DNA of 64,000 nucleotides from VRUE01 sp963718775 (GTDB taxonomy: Bacteria; Actinomycetota; Thermoleophilia; Solirubrobacterales; 70-9), in NCBI GenBank assembly GCA_963718775.1, contig OY970377.1:2480001-2544000 (forward strand), given 5' to 3'. Shown here in pieces: positions 17,266 to 25,947 of this stretch. Below the pieces are notes generated by a model that was given only the letters and a program-made list of their open reading frames with translations, searched no databases and had not been told where the DNA came from. Positions within the stretch are counted from its first letter, which is position 1, and every line of letters begins with the position of its first letter. The position numbers were made by a program, and so were the translations under genes.

Positions 17266-18708
17266 GCGCCAAGCTTCGGTCCGGATCTCGCCGTCGGTGC
17301 CGCGGAGGATGTGGACGCCGTCGAGGTTGTGGTCGAGGCCGGGGAAGTCGGTGCGCAGGTGGCCGCCGCGCGACTCGCGGCGCTCCAGGGCGCAGGCGGC
17401 GATCGCTGCGGCGAGCGGGTAGGGGTCGCCGAGCAGCTCCTCGAGCTGCTCGGGGCGGCGCAGCGGGCCGGCGAGGTTCCAGACCGCTTCGCGGGTGGCC
17501 TCGGTTGGAGGCTCGAAGCGCCACTCGCCGGACTCGGGCGTGCTTGCCGGAGCGGTCTCCTCCAGCGCCGCCGCCGCGGCACGGCCGCCGAAGACGAAGC
17601 ACTCGCTGAGCGAGTTGGAGGCGAGGCGGTTGGCGCCGTGCAGGCCGGTGCAGGAGCACTCGCCGACGGCGTAGAGGCCGGGCAGCGAGGAACGGCCGTC
17701 GAGGTCGACCGCGACGCCCCCCATCGTGTAGTGGGCCGCCGGGGCGACCGGAACCGGCTCGTTTGCCGGGTCGAGGCCGGCCTCGGTCAGGGACGAGAAG
17801 ACGTTTGGGAAGCGGGCCGGATCGAGCCCGCGCAGGTCGAGCTTGACTGCCGTCGTCCCGTCGGCGGCGAGCCGGTCGAGGATCGCAGCGGTGACCGCGT
17901 CGCGCGGCGCCAGCTCGTCGGTGAAGCGGCGGCCGGAGGCGTCGAGCAGGGTGGCGCCCTCGCCACGCACTGCCTCGGTGATCAGCAGCCCGTCGAAACG
18001 GGTGTCCGGCAGGTAGAGCGCGGTGGGGTGGAACTGGCAGAACTCGAGGTCGGCGAGGTCGGCGCCCGCAACGGCGGCCAGCGTCGGGCCGGCGCCGATC
18101 GCGCCCCAGGGGTTGGAGGTGCGGCGCCAGAGGGCTGCCGCGCCGCCGGTCGCCATTACCGTCGCGGCTGCGGCGATCGGCCCGTCATCGGTGAGCAGTC
18201 CGTGACAGCGCTCGCCGTCGCTCCACAAGGTCGTCGCGGAAGTGTGCTCGCGAACCTCGATCCGCGCCTCGGCGTCAACCATCGCGGCCAGCTTCGAGGT
18301 GATCTCGTGACCGGTCGCGCTGCCGCCCGAGTGGACGATGCGTCGGCGCGTGTGCCCGCCCTCGAGGCCGAGGGCAAGCTCACCGTCCGGCTCCAGGTCG
18401 AAGGCGACCCCGCGGGCGCGCAGCTCGTGCACGGCGGCGGGCGCCTCGTCGACCAGGACCTGAACCGCCGCGGGCCGGCAGAGGCCGCGACCGGCGGCGA
18501 CCGTGTCGGCGGCGTGCTGCTCTGGCGAGTCGCCCTGCTCGAGCGCCGCGGCAAGGCCGCCCTGGGCCCAGAAGCTGGCGCTCTGCGAGAGCGGGGTGCG
18601 GGAGATCAGGCAGACCGAAGCGCCGCCCTCGGCCGCACGCAATGCCGTCCAGAGCCCGGCCGCGCCGCCGCCGATGACGGCGACGTCGAACTCGGCGCTG
18701 GTTGTTAT
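17263..18708 (-). CDS. nadB: L-aspartate oxidase NadB (no canonical start codon)
   Basis: NadB oxidises L-aspartate to iminoaspartate for NAD synthesis. The FAD-binding VIGGGAAGLW is close to the N-terminus; the body has SFWAQGGLAAAL, the substrate-site region FCQFHPTAL, RRFTDELAPRDAVT and GLYAVGECSCTGLHGANRLA. The coding frame extends upstream of the first usual start (TTG 18642) through the FAD motif to an ATA at 18708 that overlaps the TAA of the upstream gene. The frame has no ATG, GTG or TTG there, so either ATA is used or a G was miscalled as A (ATGA overlap). About 480 aa. nadA and nadC are not in the window. Confidence 0.85.
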   Translation of the reverse strand: MTTSAEFDVAVIGGGAAGLWTALRAAEGGASVCLISRTPLSQSASFWAQGGLAAALEQGDSPEQHAADTVAAGRGLCRPAAVQVLVDEAPAAVHELRARGVAFDLEPDGELALGLEGGHTRRRIVHSGGSATGHEITSKLAAMVDAEARIEVREHTSATTLWSDGERCHGLLTDDGPIAAAATVMATGGAAALWRRTSNPWGAIGAGPTLAAVAGADLADLEFCQFHPTALYLPDTRFDGLLITEAVRGEGATLLDASGRRFTDELAPRDAVTAAILDRLAADGTTAVKLDLRGLDPARFPNVFSSLTEAGLDPANEPVPVAPAAHYTMGGVAVDLDGRSSLPGLYAVGECSCTGLHGANRLASNSLSECFVFGGRAAAAALEETAPASTPESGEWRFEPPTEATREAVWNLAGPLRRPEQLEELLGDPYPLAAAIAACALERRESRGGHLRTDFPGLDHNLDGVHILRGTDGEIRTEAWR

Positions 18709-19145
18709 TTCCGTCCTGCCTCTCGGCGGATTGCCTCGACCTGACCGCGCAGCCAGGCTGCAGCCGCCTCGCGAGCCCGTGCCCGCTCGTCGACGATCGC
18801 GCCCTCGGCCTCGGCGGCGCGCTTCTCGGCCGCCTCGATGCGCTTCTCCGCCGACTCGGTCTGGGTCTCGATCTCGGCCAGGCGCCCCTCGGCCTCGGCG
18901 ACGACCCGGTCCTTGGCCTCGCGCTCGCGGCGCAGCTCCTCGGCATGGGCGGCGCGCAGCGCCTCGAGCGCCTCGGAGGCCCGAGCACGCTCCTTCTCGA
19001 GGTCGGTCTCCAGCGCCTCTATCTCGTCGGCTACACGCTTCTCGGCGGCACTCGCCGCGGCGGCCGCTTCCTCCAGCCGCTTCTTTGCCATCTCCACCTG
19101 GGCGCTGAGGTCCTCGCCGCTTGGCTGCTGTGTTGGCTCCGCCAT
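18705..19145 (-). CDS. Coiled-coil protein of unknown function (146 aa)
   Basis: Starting at MAEPTQQPSGEDLSAQVEMA, almost the whole chain (about residues 15-125) is Ala/Glu/Arg-rich with heptad spacing and no Pro, which predicts a long coiled coil. It ends AAAAWLRGQVEAIRREAGRK. No signal peptide or transmembrane segment is visible. Its stop overlaps the presumed nadB start, so the two are translationally coupled, which is unusual company for a NAD biosynthesis gene. It resembles short scaffold or DivIVA-like proteins only in composition; I do not assign a family. Confidence 0.7.
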   Translation of the reverse strand: MAEPTQQPSGEDLSAQVEMAKKRLEEAAAAASAAEKRVADEIEALETDLEKERARASEALEALRAAHAEELRREREAKDRVVAEAEGRLAEIETQTESAEKRIEAAEKRAAEAEGAIVDERARAREAAAAWLRGQVEAIRREAGRK

Positions 19146-19158
19146 TGCAAGCAATCTA

Positions 19159-19187
19159 TTACGGGATGCCTGCCGGGCGCGTACAAT
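19159..19187 (+). promoter_or_regulatory. Promoter giving a probably leaderless transcript
   Basis: TTACGG, 17 bases, then TACAAT (19182-19187). The expected transcription start coincides with the GTG at 19194, so the antitoxin-like gene is likely leaderless. Confidence 0.5.
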
Positions 19188-19193
19188 TGGCCC

Positions 19194-19415
19194 GTGGCCT
19201 CGAAAGTCCGCAGCCGCACACTCCTAGCCCCGGGAAACGAGGAGGAGTGGGCTCGGCTGAACGCAGAGAAGCGCGAATACCATCAGCAGACCGCACGGGT
19301 GCTGACGCCATCGGAGCGCATCGCCCATGGCCAAAAGCTCTCTCAGCAGGCGGTCTCGCTGTTGGCTTCGGTGATACGAGGCGGCCATGCACCAGAACGA
19401 GCCTTCTGGTCCTGA
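19194..19415 (+). CDS. Small antitoxin-like protein upstream of a nucleotidyltransferase
   Basis: The GTG at 19194 gives 73 aa (MASKVRSRTLLAPGNEEEWA...). The segment LTPSERIAHGQKLSQQAVSLL resembles the 'LTP.ER...G..LS..A' helix found in small proteins encoded just before nucleotidyltransferases in toxin-antitoxin-like pairs. The gene overlaps the next by 29 bases in another frame. It is charged and soluble with no DNA-binding motif that I can name. The predicted promoter places its transcription start at the start codon. Confidence 0.6.
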   Translation: MASKVRSRTLLAPGNEEEWARLNAEKREYHQQTARVLTPSERIAHGQKLSQQAVSLLASVIRGGHAPERAFWS

Positions 19416-19900
19416 CCTCGACGGAGTCGTAGCCGACGCAAATGCCGTCGGCCTGCCCTACGTCGTGATCGGCGGTTTCAGCGTCATGGCAAACGGTTTT
19501 CTGCGGGCGACGAAGGACTCCGATCTGCTGGTTCCCGACGGCCGCGACACAGACGAGGCGATCGTCTGTTTCCTCGAGCGCATCGAGGCAGCTCGCCTGC
19601 ACGACGGTAAGACGCTGAGCCTTGACGATGTTCTCGACGCCCATCACGTTCGCGTGCGCAGCAAGCACGGGATCATCGACATCATGCGTGGCGGCCTTCC
19701 GCCGCTCGATTACGAGACCGTCAACAGGTATGCAATGGATGCCGAGGTTGGCGGACAGCCGGCGCGCGTCGGCGGGCCTCCGCAGCATCGTCGGCTTCAA
19801 GCGCCTCGCCGGCCGGCCTCAGGACAAGCGTGATCTAGAAGAGCTCGAGTCGCTGCACGGCGAGCTGCCGATCGAGCCGATCCCCGGGCTCGATACCTGA
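19387..19900 (+). CDS. Nucleotidyltransferase-fold protein (one frameshift)
   Basis: The core motif YVVIGGFSVMANGFLRATKD then SDLLVPDG (about residues 25-55) is the 'GG.S.....G..R.T.D.DLLV' signature of minimal nucleotidyltransferases such as the AbiEii/DUF6036-type proteins. After one extra base near 19765 the chain continues LRSIVGFKRLAGRPQDKRDL to GELPIEPIPGLDT, which is the usual end ('K..A.R.KD..DL..L') of this group. Joined length is about 170 aa. With the small upstream gene it looks like a toxin-antitoxin or phage-defence-type pair; activity is not proven. It ends 4 bases before a convergent gene. Confidence 0.7.
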
Positions 19901-19904
19901 CGTG

Positions 19905-20846
19905 TTACGCGTTGGCGAGGACGTCGCGGTAGGCGACGATCGTTCGCTCTGCCATGCGTGCGGCGGAGAGCGAGGCGGCGCGGGCGGCGCCGGCGATTCG
20001 CGGGTCCGAAGCTTCGAGCAGCGGTCGTGCGGCTGTCGCCCAGGTGTCGAGGTCAAAGGGGGCGCAGAGCGTGCCGTCGATTCCCTTCAGCGCGTAGGGG
20101 GCGATCCCGACCGGAGTCGAGAGCACCGGCACGTCGCAGGCAAGTGCCTCGACGGTGACCATGCCGAAGCCCTCGTAGTCGGAGGTGACGAGGACCGCGT
20201 TGGCGGCGTTGACCCAGAGCGGCATCTGCTCGGGGTCGATCGAGCCGCCGGTGAGTAGCTGCGCGTCACAGGCGATTGCGAGCTCAGCAGCCCGGTCGTG
20301 GCGCTTCTCGGGCCGATTGGGGTTGGCGGGGAAGAGGAGGTAGCGGCCATCCGAGTCGAGGCCGAGCTGTCGTCGTGCCTCAACCTTAGGTAGAGAGTTA
20401 AAGGAATCGAGGTCTGGGCCACAGGGAAGAACTGCGGATCCCGGTACGGGGGGGAGACCGGGGCGCTTGCTCTCCTCTTCGAAAAGCGCTCGCGAGACCC
20501 CGGCCACGAGATCAACCCGCCAGGCGAGGCGCCGCGACATCGCCCCGACCAGCCAGTGGCGCACGTCGGTGCCGTGGAAGCTGACGATCAGCGGTTGAGC
20601 GCCGGCGAGCCGCGCGCACCAGCCCGGCAGCCCGTAGTGGGCGTGGACGAGGTCGAACCGCTCTCGCCGCAGCAGCCTGCGCAGCCGCCGCGTCGCCGGG
20701 ATGTACTCGCCCGACCCGCGTGGGAAGGCGAAGAGGTCGATCTCGATGCCGAGCTTGCGCATCTCGTCGACCTGGTCCCGCACCCAACGACCCCGCTGCG
20801 GGGCGGAGTCGTCGGGCACAAAGTTGGTCACGACCAGCACTCGCAT
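19905..20846 (-). CDS. Glycosyltransferase family 4 (GT-B)
   Basis: I start at MRVLVVTNFVPDDSAPQRGR (20846) rather than an in-frame ATG 15 codons upstream, because the Rossmann strand should begin there. The 313-aa protein has the acceptor-side motif DLVHAHYGLPGWCARL, FHGTDVRHW, and the donor-binding C-terminal part with LLTGGSIDPEQMPLWVNAAN, VTSDYEGFGMVTVEALACDV (the EGFG...EA motif of GT4). It transfers a sugar from an NDP donor to a lipid- or glycan-linked acceptor at the inner face of the membrane. No other polysaccharide genes are adjacent, so the product is unknown. Confidence 0.85.
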   Translation of the reverse strand: MRVLVVTNFVPDDSAPQRGRWVRDQVDEMRKLGIEIDLFAFPRGSGEYIPATRRLRRLLRRERFDLVHAHYGLPGWCARLAGAQPLIVSFHGTDVRHWLVGAMSRRLAWRVDLVAGVSRALFEEESKRPGLPPVPGSAVLPCGPDLDSFNSLPKVEARRQLGLDSDGRYLLFPANPNRPEKRHDRAAELAIACDAQLLTGGSIDPEQMPLWVNAANAVLVTSDYEGFGMVTVEALACDVPVLSTPVGIAPYALKGIDGTLCAPFDLDTWATAARPLLEASDPRIAGAARAASLSAARMAERTIVAYRDVLANA

Positions 20847-20919
20847 CGGCAGCAGGCTAAAGCCGGGCGCGCTTTCGTGCCTGATTTTCACGCGAAATCG
20901 CCAAGAAACAAATTTGTCC

Positions 20920-20949
20920 TTGACAACGAGAAACGTCTTCGTCTAATCT
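20920..20949 (+). promoter_or_regulatory. Promoter of the collagen-like gene
   Basis: TTGACA (20920-20925) is followed after 18 bases by TAATCT (20944-20949). The transcript would carry a leader of about 135 nt before the ATG at 21094. I see purine-rich sequence there but no riboswitch that I recognise. Confidence 0.45.
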
Positions 20950-21093
20950 CTCCCCAGATTGAGAAACACGGATATCCGAGTTTTCGATCTACAGGGAAAG
21001 CAGCACCAGGGACTCAGCAAAAACCGAGCCTCGAGGAAGCCGCTAAGGGAAGCGGCGGGCAGAGGGGCTCACGGGACAAGGAGAGAGAATTCA

Positions 21094-21870
21094 ATGTTCT
21101 CGTCACTACGGACACGCTTCGGCATCCCGGGAGTCATCTCGGTGATCGCGCTGGTCTTCGCGATGCTCGGCGGCGCCTATGCCGCCAACAACTCTTCAGG
21201 CGGCGGCAAGGCCACCGCCTCGGCCAAGGCCAAGAAGGGGCCTAGGGGCCCGAAAGGCGCTACCGGCCCGGCTGGCCCAGCGGGCGCTCAGGGTCTCGCC
21301 GGTCCGGCGGGCGCGAAGGGGGATGCCGGCCCTGCGGGCGCGGTAGGGCCCACGGGCCCCGCTGGCGCTACGGGTGCAACCGGACCAGTGGGCCCCGCCG
21401 GCGCTGATGGCGAAACCGGATACACCGAAACACTTCCCCCAGGGAAGACCGAGACGGGCGTTTGGTCTTTCGGTCCCGCGGGCGAAGGAATCGCTCAGGT
21501 CGCCGACATCTCCTTCCCGATCCCACTGGCAGAAGCTCTTGGTAGCGGAAACGTCCACCTCATCAACAAAGTTGGCAAAGAGGTGAAGAAACTCAACCTC
21601 GGCACCTTCCAAGAAGAAGAAGAAGTGGTGTCGACGGAGTGCCTGGGGAGCCCCGCCGCACCATCGGCTGAGCCAGGGAATCTCTGCATCTACACCAAAT
21701 TTAAGACGCCAGCAGTGAAAATGGCAACGAGCTTCATCTACCCAGCCAGTGTAGATGCAGCCTTTAACGGGGTCCCAGGGGCCGATACATCGGGAACCCG
21801 GCTAGAGGCTGTCTTGCTCGGCGAAGAACAGATGGGTTGGGGTAGCTGGGCGGTGACGGCTGAAGAATAG
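21094..21870 (+). CDS. Collagen-like exported or membrane-anchored protein
   Basis: The ATG at 21094 follows a strong ribosome binding site (AAGGAGAGAG). Residues 8-32 are a hydrophobic leader (GIPGVISVIALVFAMLGGAY). About 20 uninterrupted Gly-X-Y triplets (residues 49-108, GPRGPKGATGPAGPAGAQ and onward) form a predicted collagen triple helix, followed by a beta-rich C-terminal domain of about 150 aa with CLGS and CIY cysteines that could trimerise. Total 258 aa. Such proteins are exposed on the cell surface. It is followed by a double hairpin terminator and stands alone. Confidence 0.82.
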   Translation: MFSSLRTRFGIPGVISVIALVFAMLGGAYAANNSSGGGKATASAKAKKGPRGPKGATGPAGPAGAQGLAGPAGAKGDAGPAGAVGPTGPAGATGATGPVGPAGADGETGYTETLPPGKTETGVWSFGPAGEGIAQVADISFPIPLAEALGSGNVHLINKVGKEVKKLNLGTFQEEEEVVSTECLGSPAAPSAEPGNLCIYTKFKTPAVKMATSFIYPASVDAAFNGVPGADTSGTRLEAVLLGEEQMGWGSWAVTAEE

Positions 21871-21877
21871 GCAGTCA

Positions 21878-21938
21878 CTCTCGAATTTCGAGAGAGCGAT
21901 CCGACCCACCCTGGCAGCCGCCGGCTGCTGGGGTGGGT
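21878..21938 (+). terminator. Tandem hairpins after the collagen-like gene
   Basis: A small palindrome CTCTCGAA-T-TTCGAGAG (21878-21894) is followed by a longer hairpin at 21904-21938 with outer arms ACCCACCC and GGGTGGGT and an inner GGCAGCC/GGCTGC stem. No U-tract follows. Together they probably end transcription. Confidence 0.6.
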
Positions 21939-22014
21939 AAGCCCTTAACGCGGTAGTACCGGCAGTTTCAAATTCTCACATCTCACACCGAGCAAAGGTC
22001 GAAACGGAGCATCA

Positions 22015-25000
22015 ATGCCGAGCAGAATCCCGCCATTCAAGCGCACCATCCTTTCCGCCCTCGCGAGTTGCATCCTTGCCCTGCTCATTACGGCGCCTGG
22101 CGCCTCAGCTGACCTCTCCTTTTGTCCGTCTGGCTCGGCCGCAGGTCAGTGCGATAACCCCTCCGGAATGGCGGGGGATTGGGAAACTGGCCACCTCTAT
22201 GTCGCTGATCAAGGAAACAACCGGGTTAGCGTCTTCGCGGCCGACGGGACCTTCCTGGTGGCATTTGGCTGGGGAGTAAAAGACGGCAGCCCCAAACTGC
22301 AGAGCTGCACGACTGCCAGCGGCTGCCGCGCGGGTCTTTCTGGCTCGGGAGCGGGACAGTTCTCGGGCCACCTGGCGATCTCGGTTGACAACTCTTCCAC
22401 GAGTTCTTCGCACCACGATGTCTATGTCGGGGAAGAAGCCAATCGTCGTGTGCAGAAGTTCGATGACGAAGGAAACTTCCTCCTAGCCTTTGGCAAGGGC
22501 GTGAACAGCGGCACTTCAGGGCAGCCAAATCTATGCACCAGCGCTGGCCCTCCCGCGAGCGTATGTGGCGCCGGGGGTGAAGGTGACGGATTGGGGGAGT
22601 TCAACTTGGTCAGAGGGGTTGGAGTGACGACCTCCGGAGCCATCTACGTCACGGACGCCAAGGTTGTGGGCGACTGCGAAAGCGAAATTCCTTTTGGCGG
22701 TCTTAAGTACGACCGACGTCTACAGGTTTTCGACGCATTGGGCGCGCCTCTTGAAGAGATGGAATTGACCGGGGCGCCTTGCGGAAGGACTGAGGCGCTT
22801 GCGGTTGATTCCACCGGTGACTTCTATCTCGCAACCCAGCTCGCCACGTCTGCCATCCACAAGTACGACCCGGACGGTAAACAGCTCTGCACGATCGACT
22901 ACACGCCTCCTGCCCAAGGCACCTATTGGGTCCAAACGTCCACCCTAGCAGTCGATTCCTCCGACAATCTCTACGCCAGCCAGAGAGAACCAGCAGCTGG
23001 GAATCTCACGAGGATGATCACCAAATACGATTCCAGCTGCAATCGTCTGCGCCGTTTCGGTTACGGGATGATGGGGGCAGCCGGAAGGGGCTTGGCGGCT
23101 TTCCATAGCGCAGCGGGAGATGTCTTTTCGGCCGAAGCGGGCAGCTCTTTTATCGAAGGCAACGCAATTCATTACTTCACTCTTCCCGCGCCGGGTCCGC
23201 TGATCGTTCCCGGCAGCGTTGCTCTCTCTGCCGTGGGAAGCGTCAAAGCCACGTTCAACCTTGTTGCAAACCCCGAGGGCAAGGCAACGACCTACCACTT
23301 TGACTACGTCGATCAGGAAAGCTTTGAAGAAAGCAGCTTCTCGGGCCCCAAAGTCCTCCACACTCCCGACGTTCCGCTGGGCTCCGACTTCACGCTGCAT
23401 GGCGCGAGCCAGGTTGTCACCGTGGTTCCCGAAACCCGCTACCACTTTCGTGCCGTAGCCACCAACGAAGATGGCGTCCAGACGCTCGAGGGGGACCCGT
23501 TTGAAACCCCGGAATCGATCCAGATCGGAGATGTTTGGTCAACGGACGTGGGTACCGACAGCGCCACCTTGCATGCCGAAGTCAACCCCCAGGAAGTCCC
23601 GGCCAGCGGTTACTTCGAGGTGGTCGACGACGCTACCTACCAGCAGAGCGGCTTTGTCGCCGGGGCGCGTCAGGTCCCCGACGTCGCCGGCGGGGCAGGA
23701 GCGCTCGATTTCGGAGCGGGTGGCACGACGTTCGCCCGCAGCGCTTCGCTTTACCCGCTCGAGCCCGCAACGACGTATCACTACCGTCTGATCGCCAAAA
23801 ATGCCCTTGTCGAGGTGAAGAGTCCAGAGCGCGTCTTCACCACGGGCGTGCCCGGCCAGCCCAGTACCGATTGCGCCAACCAGGCCTTTCGCACCTCCTT
23901 CTCGGCCGCCTTGCCGGATTGCCGGGCGTACGAGATGGTCTCCCCGTTGGACAAAAACAACGGCGACATCGTCGTCCTGGGGGAGTTCACCACCGGCTTG
24001 CCGGCGACGATCTATCAGAGCTCCACTTCTGGAGAGCGCCTCACCTTTGGTGCGGTTCGTGCCTTTGGCGATGTCCAATCGGCGCCGTGGACCTCGCAAT
24101 ACCTCTCTGCTCGTGGGCCGCAGGGATGGAACAGCGAAGCGATCTCACCGCCGCGCACGACTCCGGACCTGCAGACGGTCGACCTAAACGACACCGAATT
24201 CAAAATGTTCTCGCCTGATCTCTGTGACTCCTGGTTGCGCAGCCAGACCGACCTGCCACTTGCGGCCGGAGCGCTGGAAGGCTACCCAAATCTCTATCGC
24301 GGCAGCCTCTGTGGGGAAAGGGGATATGAGGCGTTGAGCACGGCGGAGCCGCCTCACGTCGCTCCGTACCCCACGTCCGCCAAATACCGGTCGCTGGAAC
24401 TACAAGGCCTCTCCGGCGATGGCTCGGTATCGATCTATGTCGCTAACGACAACCTGACGCCCGACGCGCCCAACAACCCTGTTGGAAGGCTGCAGCTCTA
24501 TCGGCGCGGGGAGGACGGCCAGACGCGCTTCGTCTGCTTCCTGCCGAATGGCAAAGCGAGTCTCGTGGACTGCACGGCCGGCGGCTTTGGCGGCATTCTG
24601 CCGTTCTTCGGTGGCGGCAAGAGCCGCTATTCAAACGTGCAGGGCGCAATCTCCGCCGATGGCTCGCGGGTCTATTGGACGGAGGGCAAGGGCCCCGGGC
24701 AGATCTACCTGCGCCTCAACGCCGGGCAGGCGCAGAGCAAAGTTTCCGCGGGTGACTGCACCGAAGCTGAAAAAGCGTGCACCCTCGCAGTCTCTGAAAC
24801 CGTGTCGCCCGAACCCGCGCGCTTTTGGAGCGCGGCGCTGGATGGCTCGAAGGCGATCTTCACGATCGGCGAGAAAGGCGATGTCAGCGACCTGTACGAA
24901 TTCGATGCCGAGGCCGACGGTACCTCGACCTTGATCGCCAAAGGCGTCAAGGGTGTGCTTGGCACGAGTGAGAATGCCTCGCGCGTCTACTTCACCTCCA

Positions 25001-25947
25001 CCGAGGTCCTCGGCGAAGGGGCAGTTGCAGGCGACCCAAATCTCTATCTGTACGAAGCTGGCGAAGCTGGTGGCATCGTCTTCATCGGCGCTCTGGCCAG
25101 CGCCGATGAGAGCTCCAGCTTCGCGGCTGTGAGCAAGAATCCCTCTCTGCGTCGATCGCGGGTGAGTCCCGACGGTCGCCACGTCGCCTTCATGTCGAGT
25201 GCCTCGCTGACCGGCTACGACAGCGTTGACGCAAGGGTCGGCAAAACGGACGCCGAGGTCTATCTCTTTGATGCCGATACGCAGAAGCTCGTCTGTGCTT
25301 CCTGCAACCCGAGTGGAGCGCGGCCGGTTGGGGTCAACCTGGGCAGAGAGAATCTTCCCTTCTGGGCGGCGGGTTCACTCAGCGTCTGGCAGAACGAGCT
25401 TTATGCCACGCGCGCCCTCTCCGACGATGGGTCGCGTCTTTACTTCGAAAGCTCCGATGCGCTGATCCCTGCTGACACAAACGGCGTCATGGACGTCTAT
25501 CAATGGCAGGAGGCTGACTCCGGAGACTGCACCGTGCAATCCCCGGTCTTCAGCGCGCAGAACGGAGGCTGTGTCGACCTGATCTCTTCAGGGCAGAGCC
25601 CGCGAGATTCGAGCTTCGTCGATGCCAGCCCCGATGGCTCAGATGTCTTCATCGCCACCCTGAGCTCCCTCCTACCGCAAGATTACGGCCTGGTCGACAT
25701 CTACGACGCGCGTGAGGGCGGCGGCTATCCGCCTCAGCCAAACCCGCCGGCAGCCTGTGAAGGCGAAGCCTGTCAGGGCCCACTGGTGCCGCCCAGCGAT
25801 CCGACCCCGGCGAGTTCGGCCTACGAGGGCCCCGGCAATCCTCCAGCGGCAAAGAAGAAGGCAAAGAAGAAAAAGAAGACCAGCAAGAAGGCAAAGGGTC
25901 ACGAGAAGCACAAGCGAGCAAATCACAAGCGGAGGGCAGGACGATGA
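22015..25947 (+). CDS. Large exported beta-propeller protein with NHL-like and PD40-like repeats
   Basis: The 1310-aa protein starts with a signal peptide (residues 1-33, ending APGASA). Residues about 45-380 contain NHL-like blades (HLYVADQGNNRVSVFAADGT, HDVYVGEEANRRVQKFDDEG). Residues about 395-620 look like two fibronectin-III-type domains (TTYHFDYVDQESF, TRYHFRAVATNEDG, TTYHYRLIAKNAL). Residues 640-1260 hold a second propeller with TolB/PD40-like blades (LSGDGSVSIYVAND, ISADGSRVYWTEGKG, VSPDGRHVAFMSS). The tail after 1275 is Lys-rich. It overlaps the next gene by ATGA. Function unknown; propeller plus FnIII plus basic tail suggests a secreted binding protein. Confidence 0.85.
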   Translation: MPSRIPPFKRTILSALASCILALLITAPGASADLSFCPSGSAAGQCDNPSGMAGDWETGHLYVADQGNNRVSVFAADGTFLVAFGWGVKDGSPKLQSCTTASGCRAGLSGSGAGQFSGHLAISVDNSSTSSSHHDVYVGEEANRRVQKFDDEGNFLLAFGKGVNSGTSGQPNLCTSAGPPASVCGAGGEGDGLGEFNLVRGVGVTTSGAIYVTDAKVVGDCESEIPFGGLKYDRRLQVFDALGAPLEEMELTGAPCGRTEALAVDSTGDFYLATQLATSAIHKYDPDGKQLCTIDYTPPAQGTYWVQTSTLAVDSSDNLYASQREPAAGNLTRMITKYDSSCNRLRRFGYGMMGAAGRGLAAFHSAAGDVFSAEAGSSFIEGNAIHYFTLPAPGPLIVPGSVALSAVGSVKATFNLVANPEGKATTYHFDYVDQESFEESSFSGPKVLHTPDVPLGSDFTLHGASQVVTVVPETRYHFRAVATNEDGVQTLEGDPFETPESIQIGDVWSTDVGTDSATLHAEVNPQEVPASGYFEVVDDATYQQSGFVAGARQVPDVAGGAGALDFGAGGTTFARSASLYPLEPATTYHYRLIAKNALVEVKSPERVFTTGVPGQPSTDCANQAFRTSFSAALPDCRAYEMVSPLDKNNGDIVVLGEFTTGLPATIYQSSTSGERLTFGAVRAFGDVQSAPWTSQYLSARGPQGWNSEAISPPRTTPDLQTVDLNDTEFKMFSPDLCDSWLRSQTDLPLAAGALEGYPNLYRGSLCGERGYEALSTAEPPHVAPYPTSAKYRSLELQGLSGDGSVSIYVANDNLTPDAPNNPVGRLQLYRRGEDGQTRFVCFLPNGKASLVDCTAGGFGGILPFFGGGKSRYSNVQGAISADGSRVYWTEGKGPGQIYLRLNAGQAQSKVSAGDCTEAEKACTLAVSETVSPEPARFWSAALDGSKAIFTIGEKGDVSDLYEFDAEADGTSTLIAKGVKGVLGTSENASRVYFTSTEVLGEGAVAGDPNLYLYEAGEAGGIVFIGALASADESSSFAAVSKNPSLRRSRVSPDGRHVAFMSSASLTGYDSVDARVGKTDAEVYLFDADTQKLVCASCNPSGARPVGVNLGRENLPFWAAGSLSVWQNELYATRALSDDGSRLYFESSDALIPADTNGVMDVYQWQEADSGDCTVQSPVFSAQNGGCVDLISSGQSPRDSSFVDASPDGSDVFIATLSSLLPQDYGLVDIYDAREGGGYPPQPNPPAACEGEACQGPLVPPSDPTPASSAYEGPGNPPAAKKKAKKKKKTSKKAKGHEKHKRANHKRRAGR

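Noticed and set aside
20955..21093. A riboswitch in the leader of the collagen-like gene
   Set aside because: The 135-nt leader is purine-rich but none of the conserved blocks of the c-di-AMP, c-di-GMP, cobalamin, TPP or SAM classes is visible.
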